Shown here: piece after piece, positions 34,564-42,713 of the stretch
Layout of the letters: each line of letters begins with the position of its first letter
Position numbering within the stretch: the stretch's first letter is position 1
Notes under the pieces: generated by a model
What the model saw: the letters and a program-made list of their open reading frames with translations, nothing else
Told to the model about the DNA's origin: nothing
The model's database searches: none
Program-made: the position numbers and the translations under genes
From: Balneolales bacterium
GTDB taxonomy: Bacteria > Bacteroidota > Rhodothermia > Balneolales > HLUCCA01
Direction of reading: 5' to 3'
Assembly (NCBI GenBank): GCA_024711145.1
Contig: JANJTJ010000125.1
Span: 1-53,187 of the forward strand
DNA: 53,187 bases

Positions 34564-35820
34564 TCAGAAGCCGATGGTCGCAGAGACCATCACGCCTTTG
34601 AATTTCAGGTCGACGAAGCGGGCGGTGGCGTAGCCATCGTAGCTCTGGGTCACATATTCCACTTTGGCTTGCACGTTGGGCGTCAGGAACCAACCGCCGG
34701 CGAAGGCCATGCGGTTGATGGAGATGTCGCCATCGGCGCCGGTCAGTTCGGCATTCACCGTATTGTAGCGGGCGCCTACGTAGGCTTGCTCGTTTTCGAG
34801 GAAGCGGAAGATGCCGTCCACGGCGAACTGCGTGGCTTTGCGGTCGGAGGTTTCAGCCAAGCCCGAGCCCGTGGCGGATTCGATGTTGGCGAAGACTTCG
34901 AAGCCTTGGAATTTCACGAAGGGGTTGATGACCCAGGCGGTCACGTCGTTGCGGAATCCGGGGTTGAAGCGGCCCGAGGTGAAGGCGGCGGCGGCCGTGG
35001 CACCGGTGGCTTCGGTAACCAGGTAGTAGCGGGAACCGGTGCGGTCGCCACCATACAGGGTGTTGCTGTTCGATTTGCGGGTGGTGTAAGCCGAACCCGA
35101 GATGCGTACTCGCAGGTCGTCGTTCACTTGGGTGTCGTAGGCCACTTTCGCGATGTAGGCGGGAGCCACGCGGCGGGCCACATCCACACGGCCGTTGATC
35201 TCGCCGTTGGTCACACTGACCGCCGTGAGCAGGTCGCCGAAGCGCATCTGGACCTCACCACCGATCTCGGTCGAGTAGCCGTCCATGATGTAGTTCTCTA
35301 CGAAGGGGTTGTAGAGCGAATTGGCACCGTCGGTGCGGCGGAAGTGCGCATCACCGTAGTTCACATCGTAGTGACCGATCTTGATGGTGGTGAATTCCAT
35401 CAGGCGGTTCAGAGCAGCCACATCCAGGAAGGGCAGGGCTTCGAACCGGATGTATCCGCCTTTCACCCAGGCTTCGTTGTGGTGGCGCGAAGACAGGTAG
35501 GTGGTCAAGTGCATGTACACGCCGCGCTCGAGCTGCATGTCCATGGTCCAGTTGGCTTGGGCGGTGTTGAAGTTGTCGCCGATGTAGATCAGGCCGCCGT
35601 TGGCGTTCTCATGCGTGAGGGATTGGAAATCCTGCGAGAAGAAGCCGCCGTGGAACAGGCGCACACCGTTGAACTCGGAGATCTCGGGCTTCTGGCCTTC
35701 GAACATGTTGATGCCGGCCGAGCTGTTCGGGCGTTTGCCGTCGATTTCGGCGGGTTGGGCCACCACCGTGGCGGCAAGGACCGTGAAGGTCAGAAGGGTG
35801 AGGAGGCTGAGGCGTTTCAT
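34564..35820 (-). CDS. Outer-membrane porin-like beta-barrel protein
   Basis: 418 aa from the ATG at 35820; the track's longer start is false. The signal peptide is MKRLSLLTLLTFTVLAATVVAQ. The mature part is built of alternating amphipathic beta strands, for example WTMDMQLERGVYMHLTTYLSS and VFANIESATGSGLAETSD, and ends ...VMVSATIGF, an outer-membrane C-terminal Phe. It resembles phosphate-selective porin O/P-like barrels but I cannot name the substrate. The codon use looks lighter in rare codons than its neighbours, suggesting high expression. A sigma-54-like promoter lies 57 nt upstream, divergent from the one for the YceI pair. Confidence 0.8.
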   Translation of the reverse strand: MKRLSLLTLLTFTVLAATVVAQPAEIDGKRPNSSAGINMFEGQKPEISEFNGVRLFHGGFFSQDFQSLTHENANGGLIYIGDNFNTAQANWTMDMQLERGVYMHLTTYLSSRHHNEAWVKGGYIRFEALPFLDVAALNRLMEFTTIKIGHYDVNYGDAHFRRTDGANSLYNPFVENYIMDGYSTEIGGEVQMRFGDLLTAVSVTNGEINGRVDVARRVAPAYIAKVAYDTQVNDDLRVRISGSAYTTRKSNSNTLYGGDRTGSRYYLVTEATGATAAAAFTSGRFNPGFRNDVTAWVINPFVKFQGFEVFANIESATGSGLAETSDRKATQFAVDGIFRFLENEQAYVGARYNTVNAELTGADGDISINRMAFAGGWFLTPNVQAKVEYVTQSYDGYATARFVDLKFKGVMVSATIGF

Positions 35821-35876
35821 GGGATAAATCGGATGGGTTTGGAGGGAAGGCCCTTTCGGGTTCACGACCGACCCCT

Positions 35877-35893
35877 TCCAAACACCGTGCCAA
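35877..35893 (-). promoter_or_regulatory. Sigma-54-like promoter for the porin
   Basis: On the minus strand TTGGCACGGTGTTTGGA matches the sigma-54 consensus YTGGCACGRNNNTTGCW except for G instead of C in the -12 box. GG and the -12 dinucleotide are 10 bp apart as required. It lies 57 nt before the porin ATG. Confidence 0.72.
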
Positions 35894-36044
35894 ACCGCAA
35901 TCCGAAGCGCTGGAGCCGTTTTTTCCGGCTTTCCCACGCCTCCCATTGCATATCCGCACGGCCACCGGCCAGGCCATCGTGCAACCCTGCATGATGCGGC
36001 GCCCCGATTTCCCCGAAATCCCCGTTTCCGGCGTATTCTCCCGG
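35894..36044. promoter_or_regulatory. Region between divergent sigma-54 promoters (candidate enhancer sites)
   Basis: About 150 bp without genes. It contains two dyads: AGCCG-N7-CGGCT at 35914-35930 and GATTTC-CCC-GAAATC at 36006-36020. Each lies about 57-60 bp upstream of the predicted start of the nearer promoter. They are candidates for activator binding but differ in sequence from each other. Confidence 0.35.
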
Positions 36045-36061
36045 TTGGCACGATACTTGGA
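36045..36061 (+). promoter_or_regulatory. Sigma-54-like promoter for the YceI pair
   Basis: TTGGCACGATACTTGGA has the same match and the same single deviation (TTGG for TTGC) as the divergent porin promoter. It ends 49 nt before the first YceI ATG. The adjacent sigma-54 activator gene makes use of these sites plausible. Confidence 0.75.
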
Positions 36062-36110
36062 ACTGGTTCGTTGAACATCTGATAACGAACGACACCAATC
36101 CCCTCCCATC

Positions 36111-36656
36111 ATGAAACGCCTCCTCTTCCTCCTGCTGCTGCTCGTCCCCGCCCTCGTGGTGGCCCAATCCACCCGCCTGGCCTTCCAACCCGCTTCCAAG
36201 ATGTGGGTCGACGGTACCTCCACCTTGCACGACTGGACCGTAGAGGTGCAGAAAGTGGAAGGCGCCCTGTTCGCATCGGGCGCCAGCATCGACTCCGTCC
36301 GCTTCCAGGTACCGGTCAATTCCCTCAAAAGCGGAAAAGGCGGTATGGATTCCAAAATGTATGAGGCCCTGAAAGCCGAGCGCCACCCGATCATCACGGT
36401 ATCGGCCGGTGCCGTATCGCTCAACGCCCAAGGCGTGGGTACGGCCAACGCCCGTGTGACCATAGGCGGCTTCACGAAAACCATGCCCGTACAGGTGACC
36501 GCCCGCACGGCCGGTGCCCAAACCAGCTACACGGGTGCCATCACCTTCAAGATGACGGATTTCCGCCTGAGCCCACCCACGGCCATGATGGGTACGATCA
36601 AAGCCGGCGACACCGTAACGCTCCGGTTCGACCTGAAAACCAATGCCCTTCGCTGA
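36111..36656 (+). CDS. YceI family periplasmic protein 1
   Basis: 181 aa. The signal peptide ends LVVAQ. The mature domain has the YceI lipocalin-like pattern: ASKMWVDGTSTLHDWTVEV, then FQVPVNSLKSGKGGMDSKMYEAL, HPIITVSAG, and TFKMTDFRLSPPTAMMGTIKAGDTV. YceI proteins bind isoprenoid-type lipids in a beta-barrel and are often induced by stress. It is preceded by the plus-strand sigma-54 element and overlaps the second YceI gene by 14 bp. Confidence 0.92.
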   Translation: MKRLLFLLLLLVPALVVAQSTRLAFQPASKMWVDGTSTLHDWTVEVQKVEGALFASGASIDSVRFQVPVNSLKSGKGGMDSKMYEALKAERHPIITVSAGAVSLNAQGVGTANARVTIGGFTKTMPVQVTARTAGAQTSYTGAITFKMTDFRLSPPTAMMGTIKAGDTVTLRFDLKTNALR

Positions 36657-37272
36657 TCCGGCCCGGGTCGTGGTCGGGTTGCTCCTTGGCCTGGTCTTGG
36701 CGCCCCCGGCGGGTGCCCAGGACCGGGCCATACGATTGGAACCCGCCTCGACCATCCGGATCGAGGGTACGGCAGGGCCCGTGAATTATGCCTGCCAGGC
36801 ACGCGATATCGCGGTCGACGGAAAAGTGAACCTGGAGGGGCGCGCCGGTGGAGGCCATGGAGCTGGTGATCTGAAGCTCCGGGTCTCCATACCGGTTGCG
36901 CGGTTGGATTGCGGCCTGGCCGCCATGAACCGCGACCTCCGCAATGCCCTGAACATGCGCACCCATCCGGAAATCCGGTATGAGTTCGTCACCTTTTCGT
37001 TGGTGGGGCCGGCCGGGCCCGAATCGTTCTGGGTGGATGCCACCGGCGCGCTAACCGTGAACGGAACCACCCGCCCGATCACGGTGCGCACGTTGGCCCG
37101 CCGCACCGGCGAAACCGGCATGCGCTTGAGCGGCAGCGCCGACCTGCTCATGACCGATTTCGGCGTGGTGCCACCCCGCCCCATGATGGGGCTCATCCAG
37201 GTGGAGAATGCCATGCAGGTCCGGTTCGACGTGCATTTCCGCGCGGCGGAAGCTCAGCTGTCCAACAGGTGA
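36643..37272 (+). CDS. YceI family periplasmic protein 2
   Basis: 209 aa, a diverged paralogue of the gene before it. The signal peptide ends PPAGAQ. Shared blocks include STIRIEGTAGPVNYACQA, MNRDLRNALNMRTHPEIRYEF, VNGTTRPITV and LLMTDFGVVPPRPMMGLIQVENAM. It has two cysteines (in NYACQAR and RLDCGL) not seen in the first copy. The start overlaps the first gene by 14 bp in another frame, implying coupled translation. Its 3' end overlaps the convergent response regulator gene by 19 bp. Confidence 0.9.
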   Translation: MPFADPARVVVGLLLGLVLAPPAGAQDRAIRLEPASTIRIEGTAGPVNYACQARDIAVDGKVNLEGRAGGGHGAGDLKLRVSIPVARLDCGLAAMNRDLRNALNMRTHPEIRYEFVTFSLVGPAGPESFWVDATGALTVNGTTRPITVRTLARRTGETGMRLSGSADLLMTDFGVVPPRPMMGLIQVENAMQVRFDVHFRAAEAQLSNR

Positions 37273-38612
37273 TGCTTCTCCATCTTGCGGTACAAGGTGG
37301 ACGGGTCCACCCCCAGCGCGCGGGCCGTCTCGCCCCGGTTGCCCTGGTACCGCTCCAGCATGTGGCGGATGTACTGCCGCTCGAACATGGATACCGCATC
37401 GGATAAGCCGGAATCGGCCCCAGGCAGCTGATCGATGGCCGTGGCGCCCGCCGATCCCATGGGCAGGTCGGAAGGCTGTATGAAGTCGCCGTCGCAGAGC
37501 AGCACCGCCCGCTCCATGGCATTCTCGAGCTCTCGCACCTGCCCTTTCCATTCGTGGGCCACCATCACCTGCATGGCTTCGGCACCGATCCCCTTCACCG
37601 ATTTGCGGAATTCCCGGTTGAATTTCTCTACGAAATGCCCCGCCAACAGGGGAATGTCGGTCCAACGCTCGCGCAACCCGGGCATGCGGATGCGGATGAT
37701 GTTGAGCCGGTAGAACAGGTCCTCGCGGAAACGGCCTTCGGCCACCTCCTGCTCCAGATCCCGGTTGGTGGCCGCCAGAATGCGCACATCCACCTCGTGG
37801 CCGGCCGTGGCACCCACCGGTTTCACCTCGCCGTCCTGCAGTACCCGTAGCAGTTTCACCTGCATGGCCAGGGGCAACTCGCCGATCTCGTCGAGGAAGA
37901 GGGTGCCTTTGTCGGCCAGGCTGAACACGCCTTCACGGTCCTGGGTGGCCCCGGTGAAACTGCCTTTCTTGTGGCCGAAGAGCTCCGACTCGAACAGACT
38001 TTCGGGAATGGACCCGCAGTTGACCGCAATGAAGGGTTTGGCCGCACGGTCGCTGCGCTGGTGGATGGCCCGGGCGATGAGTTCCTTGCCGCTACCCGAC
38101 GGACCCGTCACCAGCACGGTGCTGCGGCTGGGGGCGATCTTCTCGATCATTCGGTAGAGCTGTTTCATGGGCTCGCTCTCCCCGATGATGAAATTGAAAT
38201 TGAAGCTGCGGTCGATCACCTCGCGCAGGTACCGGTTTTCACGCAGCAGGTCGCGCCGTTCCAGCAACGACCGCACCCGCACACCGGCCTCGTCCAATTC
38301 GACCGGTTTGGTGAAATAATCGGCCGCTCCTTCCCGCAAGGCCTCCACGGCGGTCTCCACACTGGCGAAGGCCGTCATGAGCACCACCAGGGTTTCGGGC
38401 GACCACTGCCGGATCTCGCGCATCAGCGCGATGCCGTCCATGCCGGGCATGCGCAGGTCCGAGATCACCAGGTCCAGATTGCCGTTCTTCACGGCGGCCA
38501 AGGCCTCATGCCCGTCGGCGGCCATGCTGGTGGCATATCCTTCCTGCCGGAAAAAAGCGGCCAATGCGGTCCGGATTCCGGGTTCGTCGTCGACAATGAG
38601 GATGCGGCTCAT
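37254..38612 (-). CDS. Sigma-54-dependent response regulator (NtrC family)
   Basis: 452 aa from the ATG at 38612. The receiver has DDE at 8-10, phospho-Asp in ISDLRMPG (D52) and the conserved Lys in YFTKPVE (K102). The AAA+ activator domain has Walker A GPSGSGKE (170-177), a GSFTGA loop (217-222, Ser for the usual Ala), Walker B TLFLDEIGE and the R-finger region. The Fis-like HTH ends the protein (NRGETARALGVDPSTLYRKM). Its start overlaps the stop of the paired kinase by ATGA. The nearest sigma-54-like promoters are those of the porin and YceI genes 1.2-1.4 kb away, its likely targets. Confidence 0.95.
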   Translation of the reverse strand: MSRILIVDDEPGIRTALAAFFRQEGYATSMAADGHEALAAVKNGNLDLVISDLRMPGMDGIALMREIRQWSPETLVVLMTAFASVETAVEALREGAADYFTKPVELDEAGVRVRSLLERRDLLRENRYLREVIDRSFNFNFIIGESEPMKQLYRMIEKIAPSRSTVLVTGPSGSGKELIARAIHQRSDRAAKPFIAVNCGSIPESLFESELFGHKKGSFTGATQDREGVFSLADKGTLFLDEIGELPLAMQVKLLRVLQDGEVKPVGATAGHEVDVRILAATNRDLEQEVAEGRFREDLFYRLNIIRIRMPGLRERWTDIPLLAGHFVEKFNREFRKSVKGIGAEAMQVMVAHEWKGQVRELENAMERAVLLCDGDFIQPSDLPMGSAGATAIDQLPGADSGLSDAVSMFERQYIRHMLERYQGNRGETARALGVDPSTLYRKMEKHHLLDS

Positions 38613-39889
38613 GAAATGGTTTCGCGCGGGATGCGCAGGCTGAAACAGGTACGGCCGGGTTCGGATTCCACATCGATGCGGCCGCCCAAACCGGTGAGGA
38701 TGTGGTGGCTCACCGACAAACCCAGACCCGTGCCCTTGCCTACGTCTTTGGTGGTGAAGAAGGGCTCGAAAATACGGGGCAAGACCTCGATCGGAATGCC
38801 CTTGCCATTGTCTTCGACCGACAGATGCACCATGTCGGCATCGGCCCAGGTGCGGATGCGCACCTGGCGGTCGGGTTGGCCGGCCGTGGCATCCACCGCG
38901 TTCAGGATGAGGTTCACCAACACCTGGTGCAGGCGGTCGGCGGTGGCGGTAACGGTGGGCAGGTCGGCCGCAAGGTCGGCCTCGAAACGGATGTCGCGGC
39001 ATCGCGAATCGTGCCGCATGAGCCCCACGGCCTGCTCGGCCAGGTCGTTGAGGTAGGTGGGGGCCAGATCGGCACGCTTGGGCCGGGAGAAATCCACCAG
39101 GTCCCGCACGATCTTGTTGATGCGGTTCACGTTCTCGCGCACTACTTGCAATTGCTCGGTGGTGAACTCGTCCTGGGGCCGTTTCTGCATGAGCTGGATG
39201 ATGGAGGAGATGGCGGTGAGCGGATTGCCGATCTCGTGGGCCACCCCGGCCGCCATGTGCCCGAGGGAAGCCAACCGCTCCGACCGCTCCAACTGGGCCT
39301 GGCGCAGGCGGGTCTCGGTGAGGTCGCGCAAGATGACGCCGCAGGCCTCCCGGCGCCCGTCTTCATCCAGCAGGACCACATGGGTCAGATCGGCACGGAA
39401 CACGCGGCCCGTATGGGTGGTCACATCGGCTTCCCATCGCCGGTTGCGGGCGGCATCCACACCGCCGGCCACCGGCAATACCTCGGTCAGCGGTTTGCCG
39501 ATCATGTCGGTCAGGGTCCACCCCAACTCGCGTTCGGCGGCCGTGTTGGCATACACCACCCGATGGTGGTCGTCGGTGAGCAGGATGGTCTCCACGGCCG
39601 CACCCAGCAGGCGTTGGTACTGGTCGTCGTGCTGGCGCATCACGGTGCGGATGCGGTCACGGTATTCGTAGAGGGTCCAGATGATCCAGATCACCAGGCC
39701 ACCGCTGGTCACCATGCCCCGGCTCAGGTGCAGATAGGTGAGGTCGGCCCCCGGATTTCCGGATCTGATGGTGATTTCCAACAGTTGGAAGGCCCCGAAG
39801 ATGAGCCCGAACAGCAGGAATGAGGTCCCCGCGAGGTACGGAAACCGGACATCGGCCAAAAAGCGCCGGAAAGACGTGGAATCGGACAC
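38609..39889 (-). CDS. PAS-containing sensor histidine kinase, partner of the sigma-54 regulator
   Basis: 426 aa. The track ORF runs antisense through the aldo/keto reductase; I choose the GTG at 39889 because no ATG lies between it and the first membrane helix. Two membrane helices (about 19-40 and 62-76) with a short periplasmic loop are followed by a PAS domain (about 95-190), the dimerisation/phospho-acceptor region GVAHEIGNPL (H218) and a HATPase domain with NLILNAVDA, DNGKGIP and GTGLGLSVSHHI. This is the NtrB/ZraS type of kinase. It is co-translated with the response regulator. The 21-bp gap to the divergent aldo/keto reductase holds a perfect palindrome. Confidence 0.9.
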   Translation of the reverse strand: MSDSTSFRRFLADVRFPYLAGTSFLLFGLIFGAFQLLEITIRSGNPGADLTYLHLSRGMVTSGGLVIWIIWTLYEYRDRIRTVMRQHDDQYQRLLGAAVETILLTDDHHRVVYANTAAERELGWTLTDMIGKPLTEVLPVAGGVDAARNRRWEADVTTHTGRVFRADLTHVVLLDEDGRREACGVILRDLTETRLRQAQLERSERLASLGHMAAGVAHEIGNPLTAISSIIQLMQKRPQDEFTTEQLQVVRENVNRINKIVRDLVDFSRPKRADLAPTYLNDLAEQAVGLMRHDSRCRDIRFEADLAADLPTVTATADRLHQVLVNLILNAVDATAGQPDRQVRIRTWADADMVHLSVEDNGKGIPIEVLPRIFEPFFTTKDVGKGTGLGLSVSHHILTGLGGRIDVESEPGRTCFSLRIPRETIS

Positions 39890-39890
39890 G

Positions 39891-39908
39891 GGGCAATATA
39901 AATTGCCC
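39891..39908. promoter_or_regulatory. Perfect palindrome between divergent genes
   Basis: GGGCAATATAAATTGCCC has 7-bp arms around ATAA and fills almost all of the 21-bp space between the GTG of the kinase gene and the ATG of the aldo/keto reductase gene. It includes a TAAATTGC -7-like element (39899-39906) 4 nt before the ATG. It could be an operator controlling both genes. Confidence 0.55.
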
Positions 39909-39910
39909 GC

Positions 39911-40765
39911 ATGGAATTTTCCCGACTCGGCCTCGGGGCCGGCCACATCGGCTCCCCGCACATACAAGACGACCAGGTGGAACGGCTGCTCCGCACCGCC
40001 GTGGATGCCGGTATCACCTATTTCGACACGGCCCGCAGCTACGATCTGTCGGAAGAACGGCTGGGCAGACACCTGGGTGCGTTCCGGCAACGGGTTACCC
40101 TGGCCACCAAGGTCGGGTACGGCATTCCGGGTGTCGACGATTGGACCTACGACGCCGTGCGCATCGGCATAGACGACGCGCTGCGCACCATGCGCACCGA
40201 TTACCTGGATGTGGTGATGCTGCACAGCTGCAACCTGGGTACCCTGGAATGGGGCGAGCCCATCCGCGCGTTGGAAGATGCCAAGGCCGCCGGCAAGATC
40301 CGCCTCACCGGCTACTCCGGCGAAAACGACGAACTGCGTTGGGCGCTGCACAGCGGCCGGTTCGACGTGCTGGCCTGCAGCGTGAATGTGTGCGACCAAC
40401 GGGTGTTCGACGACGTGTTGCCCGTGGCGGCCGAAAAAGGCATACCCATCATCGCCAAACGCCCGCTGGCCAATGCGCCCTGGCGGTTCGCCGAATGTCC
40501 CAAAGGCGATTACGCCGAAGAATACTGGTGGCGTTGGACCACCATGCGCTTCGAGCGGGCCGGCCACTCCAAGTTGGAAACCGCCATCCGGTTCGCGGCC
40601 CACGCTCCCGCCGTGGCCACGGCCATCGTGGGTACCCACAAGCCCGAACACCTGCTGGCCGCCAAAACCGAGGTGGACAAAGGCCCGCTGCCCGAACCGC
40701 TCATCTCCCACATCCGCCGCCGCTTCCACGAATGCGACCCCGGCTGGTGGATCGGCCAAATCTGA
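39911..40765 (+). CDS. Aldo/keto reductase
   Basis: 284 aa, a TIM-barrel NAD(P)H oxidoreductase. The catalytic tetrad is visible as Asp and Tyr in FDTARSYDLSEERLG, Lys in LATKVGYG and His in DVVMLHSC. KAAGKIRLTGYSGEN and the cofactor-binding end ATAIVGTHKPEHL also fit. The length is short for the family (usually 300-330) because loops are compact. The substrate is unknown. The VOC protein follows after 20 bp and may be co-transcribed; together with the convergent aldehyde dehydrogenase this looks like a small carbonyl-metabolism cluster. Confidence 0.93.
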   Translation: MEFSRLGLGAGHIGSPHIQDDQVERLLRTAVDAGITYFDTARSYDLSEERLGRHLGAFRQRVTLATKVGYGIPGVDDWTYDAVRIGIDDALRTMRTDYLDVVMLHSCNLGTLEWGEPIRALEDAKAAGKIRLTGYSGENDELRWALHSGRFDVLACSVNVCDQRVFDDVLPVAAEKGIPIIAKRPLANAPWRFAECPKGDYAEEYWWRWTTMRFERAGHSKLETAIRFAAHAPAVATAIVGTHKPEHLLAAKTEVDKGPLPEPLISHIRRRFHECDPGWWIGQI

Positions 40766-40785
40766 CTCAACACTCAGGACTCACT

Positions 40786-41247
40786 ATGAAAATCGGCCAC
40801 GTCCATCTCAAAGTATCCGACCTGGAACGCGCCCTGGCCTTCTACCATGGCGTGCTCGGGTTCGACATCCAGCAACGCTGGGGCGACGCAGCCGCTTTCC
40901 TCGGCGCCGACGGCTACCATCACCACATCGGCCTCAATACCTGGTACAGCAAAGGCGGGCCACCGCCCGCACCCGGCACATCGGGCCTGTTCCATACCGC
41001 CATCCTGTATCCCACCCGTGCGGCGCTGGGCCGGGCATTGCTGAAGCTGGATGCCGTGGGCATCGAGCTGGACGGTGCCGCCGACCACGGCGTGAGCGAA
41101 GCCCTCTACCTGCGCGATCCCGACCAGAACGGGGTGGAGTTGTACTGGGACCGCCCCGAAGCGCTATGGCCACGAGACCCCGACGGCGGCTTGGCCATGT
41201 ACACGCGCCCCTTGGACTTGGACGACCTGCGCAACGCGGGACGTTGA
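40786..41247 (+). CDS. VOC family protein (glyoxalase/extradiol dioxygenase-like)
   Basis: 153 aa with two beta-alpha-beta-beta-beta modules. Metal ligands are suggested by GHVHLKVSDLERALAFY (His), GLFHTAIL (His) and NGVELYWDRP (Glu), as in catechol 2,3-dioxygenase-like and glyoxalase-like proteins. The motif YLRDPDQNGVELYWDRP is typical of the CatE-like subgroup. The reaction is not known. The ATG at 40786 has no good Shine-Dalgarno sequence. The stop lies 9 bp from the convergent aldehyde dehydrogenase stop. Confidence 0.9.
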   Translation: MKIGHVHLKVSDLERALAFYHGVLGFDIQQRWGDAAAFLGADGYHHHIGLNTWYSKGGPPPAPGTSGLFHTAILYPTRAALGRALLKLDAVGIELDGAADHGVSEALYLRDPDQNGVELYWDRPEALWPRDPDGGLAMYTRPLDLDDLRNAGR

Positions 41248-41256
41248 GTCTTTACG

Positions 41257-42627
41257 TCAAAGGTATTTAAGGACCACCGTCTTGAGTTCGGTGACTTCGT
41301 CGAGGGCCGCCATGCCCTTTTCGCGACCGAACCCGGACGCTTTGGTCCCACCGAAGGGCAGTTCCACACCCCCACCAGCCCCATAGGTATTGATGAAGAC
41401 CTGGCCGGCGCGGACCCGGTCGCAGAGGTCGTGGGCCCGTGAGAGGTCGCGGGTCCAGATGCCGGCCGTAAGGCCATAAGGCGTTCCGTTGGCCAGCGCC
41501 ACGGCCTGGTTCACGGTCCGGAACGGAGTGACCACCAACACCGGACCGAAAACCTCCTCCTGCTGGATGGAGCTGGACGGAGCGGCATCGGCGAGCAAGG
41601 TGGGTGCCACGAAAAAGCCCGGCAAATCGGGAACCTGGGTTTGGGCCACCACCCGGGCGCCGGCACCCACGGCTTCACGCAGCATGCCCGATACCCGGTC
41701 GCGTTGTTTGGCGGATATGAGGGGGCCCACTTCGGGGTCTTCCAATGCCGGACCCACGGACAGGTTGTTGAACCGGTGGGCCAACCAGTCGGTCACGCGG
41801 CGGGCGATGGGTGCCTCCACCAACAGGCGGGAACCGGCCGAGCAGGTTTGTCCGCCATTCTGCAGGATGGCGTTGAGGATGACCGGCAGGGCCGCATCCA
41901 GGTCGGCGTCGGCGAAGAGCAGTTGAGGCGATTTGCCACCCAATTCGAGCGTGAGGGGCCGGGTGAACCGGGCGCAGGCTTCCATGATGGTACGGCCGGT
42001 GGCGGTACTGCCGGTAAAACTGAGGTAATCGATACCCGCATGCCCGGCCAATGCGGCGCCGGCCTCGGCACCATAGCCGGTAATCAGATGGGCCACGCCG
42101 GCGGGCAGGCCGGCCTCCGCGAACAGCTCGAACAGGCGGATGGCGGTGGCGCAGGCGTCTTCGGCGGCCTTGAGGACCACGGTGTTGCCGGTAACCAGCG
42201 CCGGCGCCAAGGTGCGGGCCGTCATCTGCAACGGGTAGTTCCAGGGCAGAATGTGGCCGGTAACACCACGTGGTTCGCGTTTGGCCACCACCTGGTGCCC
42301 CGGTTGGAAGGGGATCACCTGGCCATGGTGTTTGTCGGCCGCGCCGGCATAGAATTCGAAATAGCGGGCCGCAAGGGCCGCATCGGCACGGGCCTGGCGC
42401 AGGGGTTTGCCGGTGTCGGTGGCTTCGAGCACGGCCAGGGCTTCGGCATCGCGGCGCACCAGCTCAGCCATGCGGTACAGGATGCGCCCCCGTTCGACGG
42501 GCGCCAGAGCCGCCCAAGGCCGCTGCGCCGCCCGCGCGGCCCGCACGGCGGCATCCACCTCGGCCGCACCCATGCGGGAGATTTCCATGAACGGCCGGCC
42601 GGTGGATGGGTTGATTAGGGGTATCAT
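41257..42627 (-). CDS. NAD(P)-dependent aldehyde dehydrogenase
   Basis: 456 aa, slightly short for the family (about 470-500). Catalytic residues are the Glu in LELGGKSPQ (about 227) and the Cys in NGGQTCSAGSR (about 260). The cofactor region FTGSTATGR and the oligomerisation end (NTYGAGGGVELPFGGTKASG) are present. The sequence style is closest to betaine-aldehyde, aminobutyraldehyde or succinate-semialdehyde dehydrogenases; the substrate is not decided. The start lies 86 bp from rlmF, with a repeat-filled divergent gap. Confidence 0.95.
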   Translation of the reverse strand: MIPLINPSTGRPFMEISRMGAAEVDAAVRAARAAQRPWAALAPVERGRILYRMAELVRRDAEALAVLEATDTGKPLRQARADAALAARYFEFYAGAADKHHGQVIPFQPGHQVVAKREPRGVTGHILPWNYPLQMTARTLAPALVTGNTVVLKAAEDACATAIRLFELFAEAGLPAGVAHLITGYGAEAGAALAGHAGIDYLSFTGSTATGRTIMEACARFTRPLTLELGGKSPQLLFADADLDAALPVILNAILQNGGQTCSAGSRLLVEAPIARRVTDWLAHRFNNLSVGPALEDPEVGPLISAKQRDRVSGMLREAVGAGARVVAQTQVPDLPGFFVAPTLLADAAPSSSIQQEEVFGPVLVVTPFRTVNQAVALANGTPYGLTAGIWTRDLSRAHDLCDRVRAGQVFINTYGAGGGVELPFGGTKASGFGREKGMAALDEVTELKTVVLKYL

Positions 42628-42635
42628 GGGTGCTA

Positions 42636-42664
42636 CGGTACGTCGGTACGTCGGTACGTCGGTA
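42636..42664. repeat. CGGTACGT tandem repeat
   Basis: Three exact CGGTACGT units plus a partial CGGTA. It lies just upstream of the octamer array at 42674, the same composite arrangement as at 4304-4413. Confidence 0.88.
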
Positions 42665-42673
42665 ATTTAAGAG

Positions 42674-42713
42674 ACCCAAAGTCCCATAGTCCCATAGTCC
42701 CATAGTCCCAACG
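42674..42713. repeat. 5 x 8-bp TCCCATAG array, locus C
   Basis: Five units (ACCCAAAG, three TCCCATAG, TCCCAACG) run directly into the GTG start of rlmF. The minus strand has GGG-N5 spacing suited to a G-quadruplex. Sequence and position mirror locus A. Confidence 0.9.
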
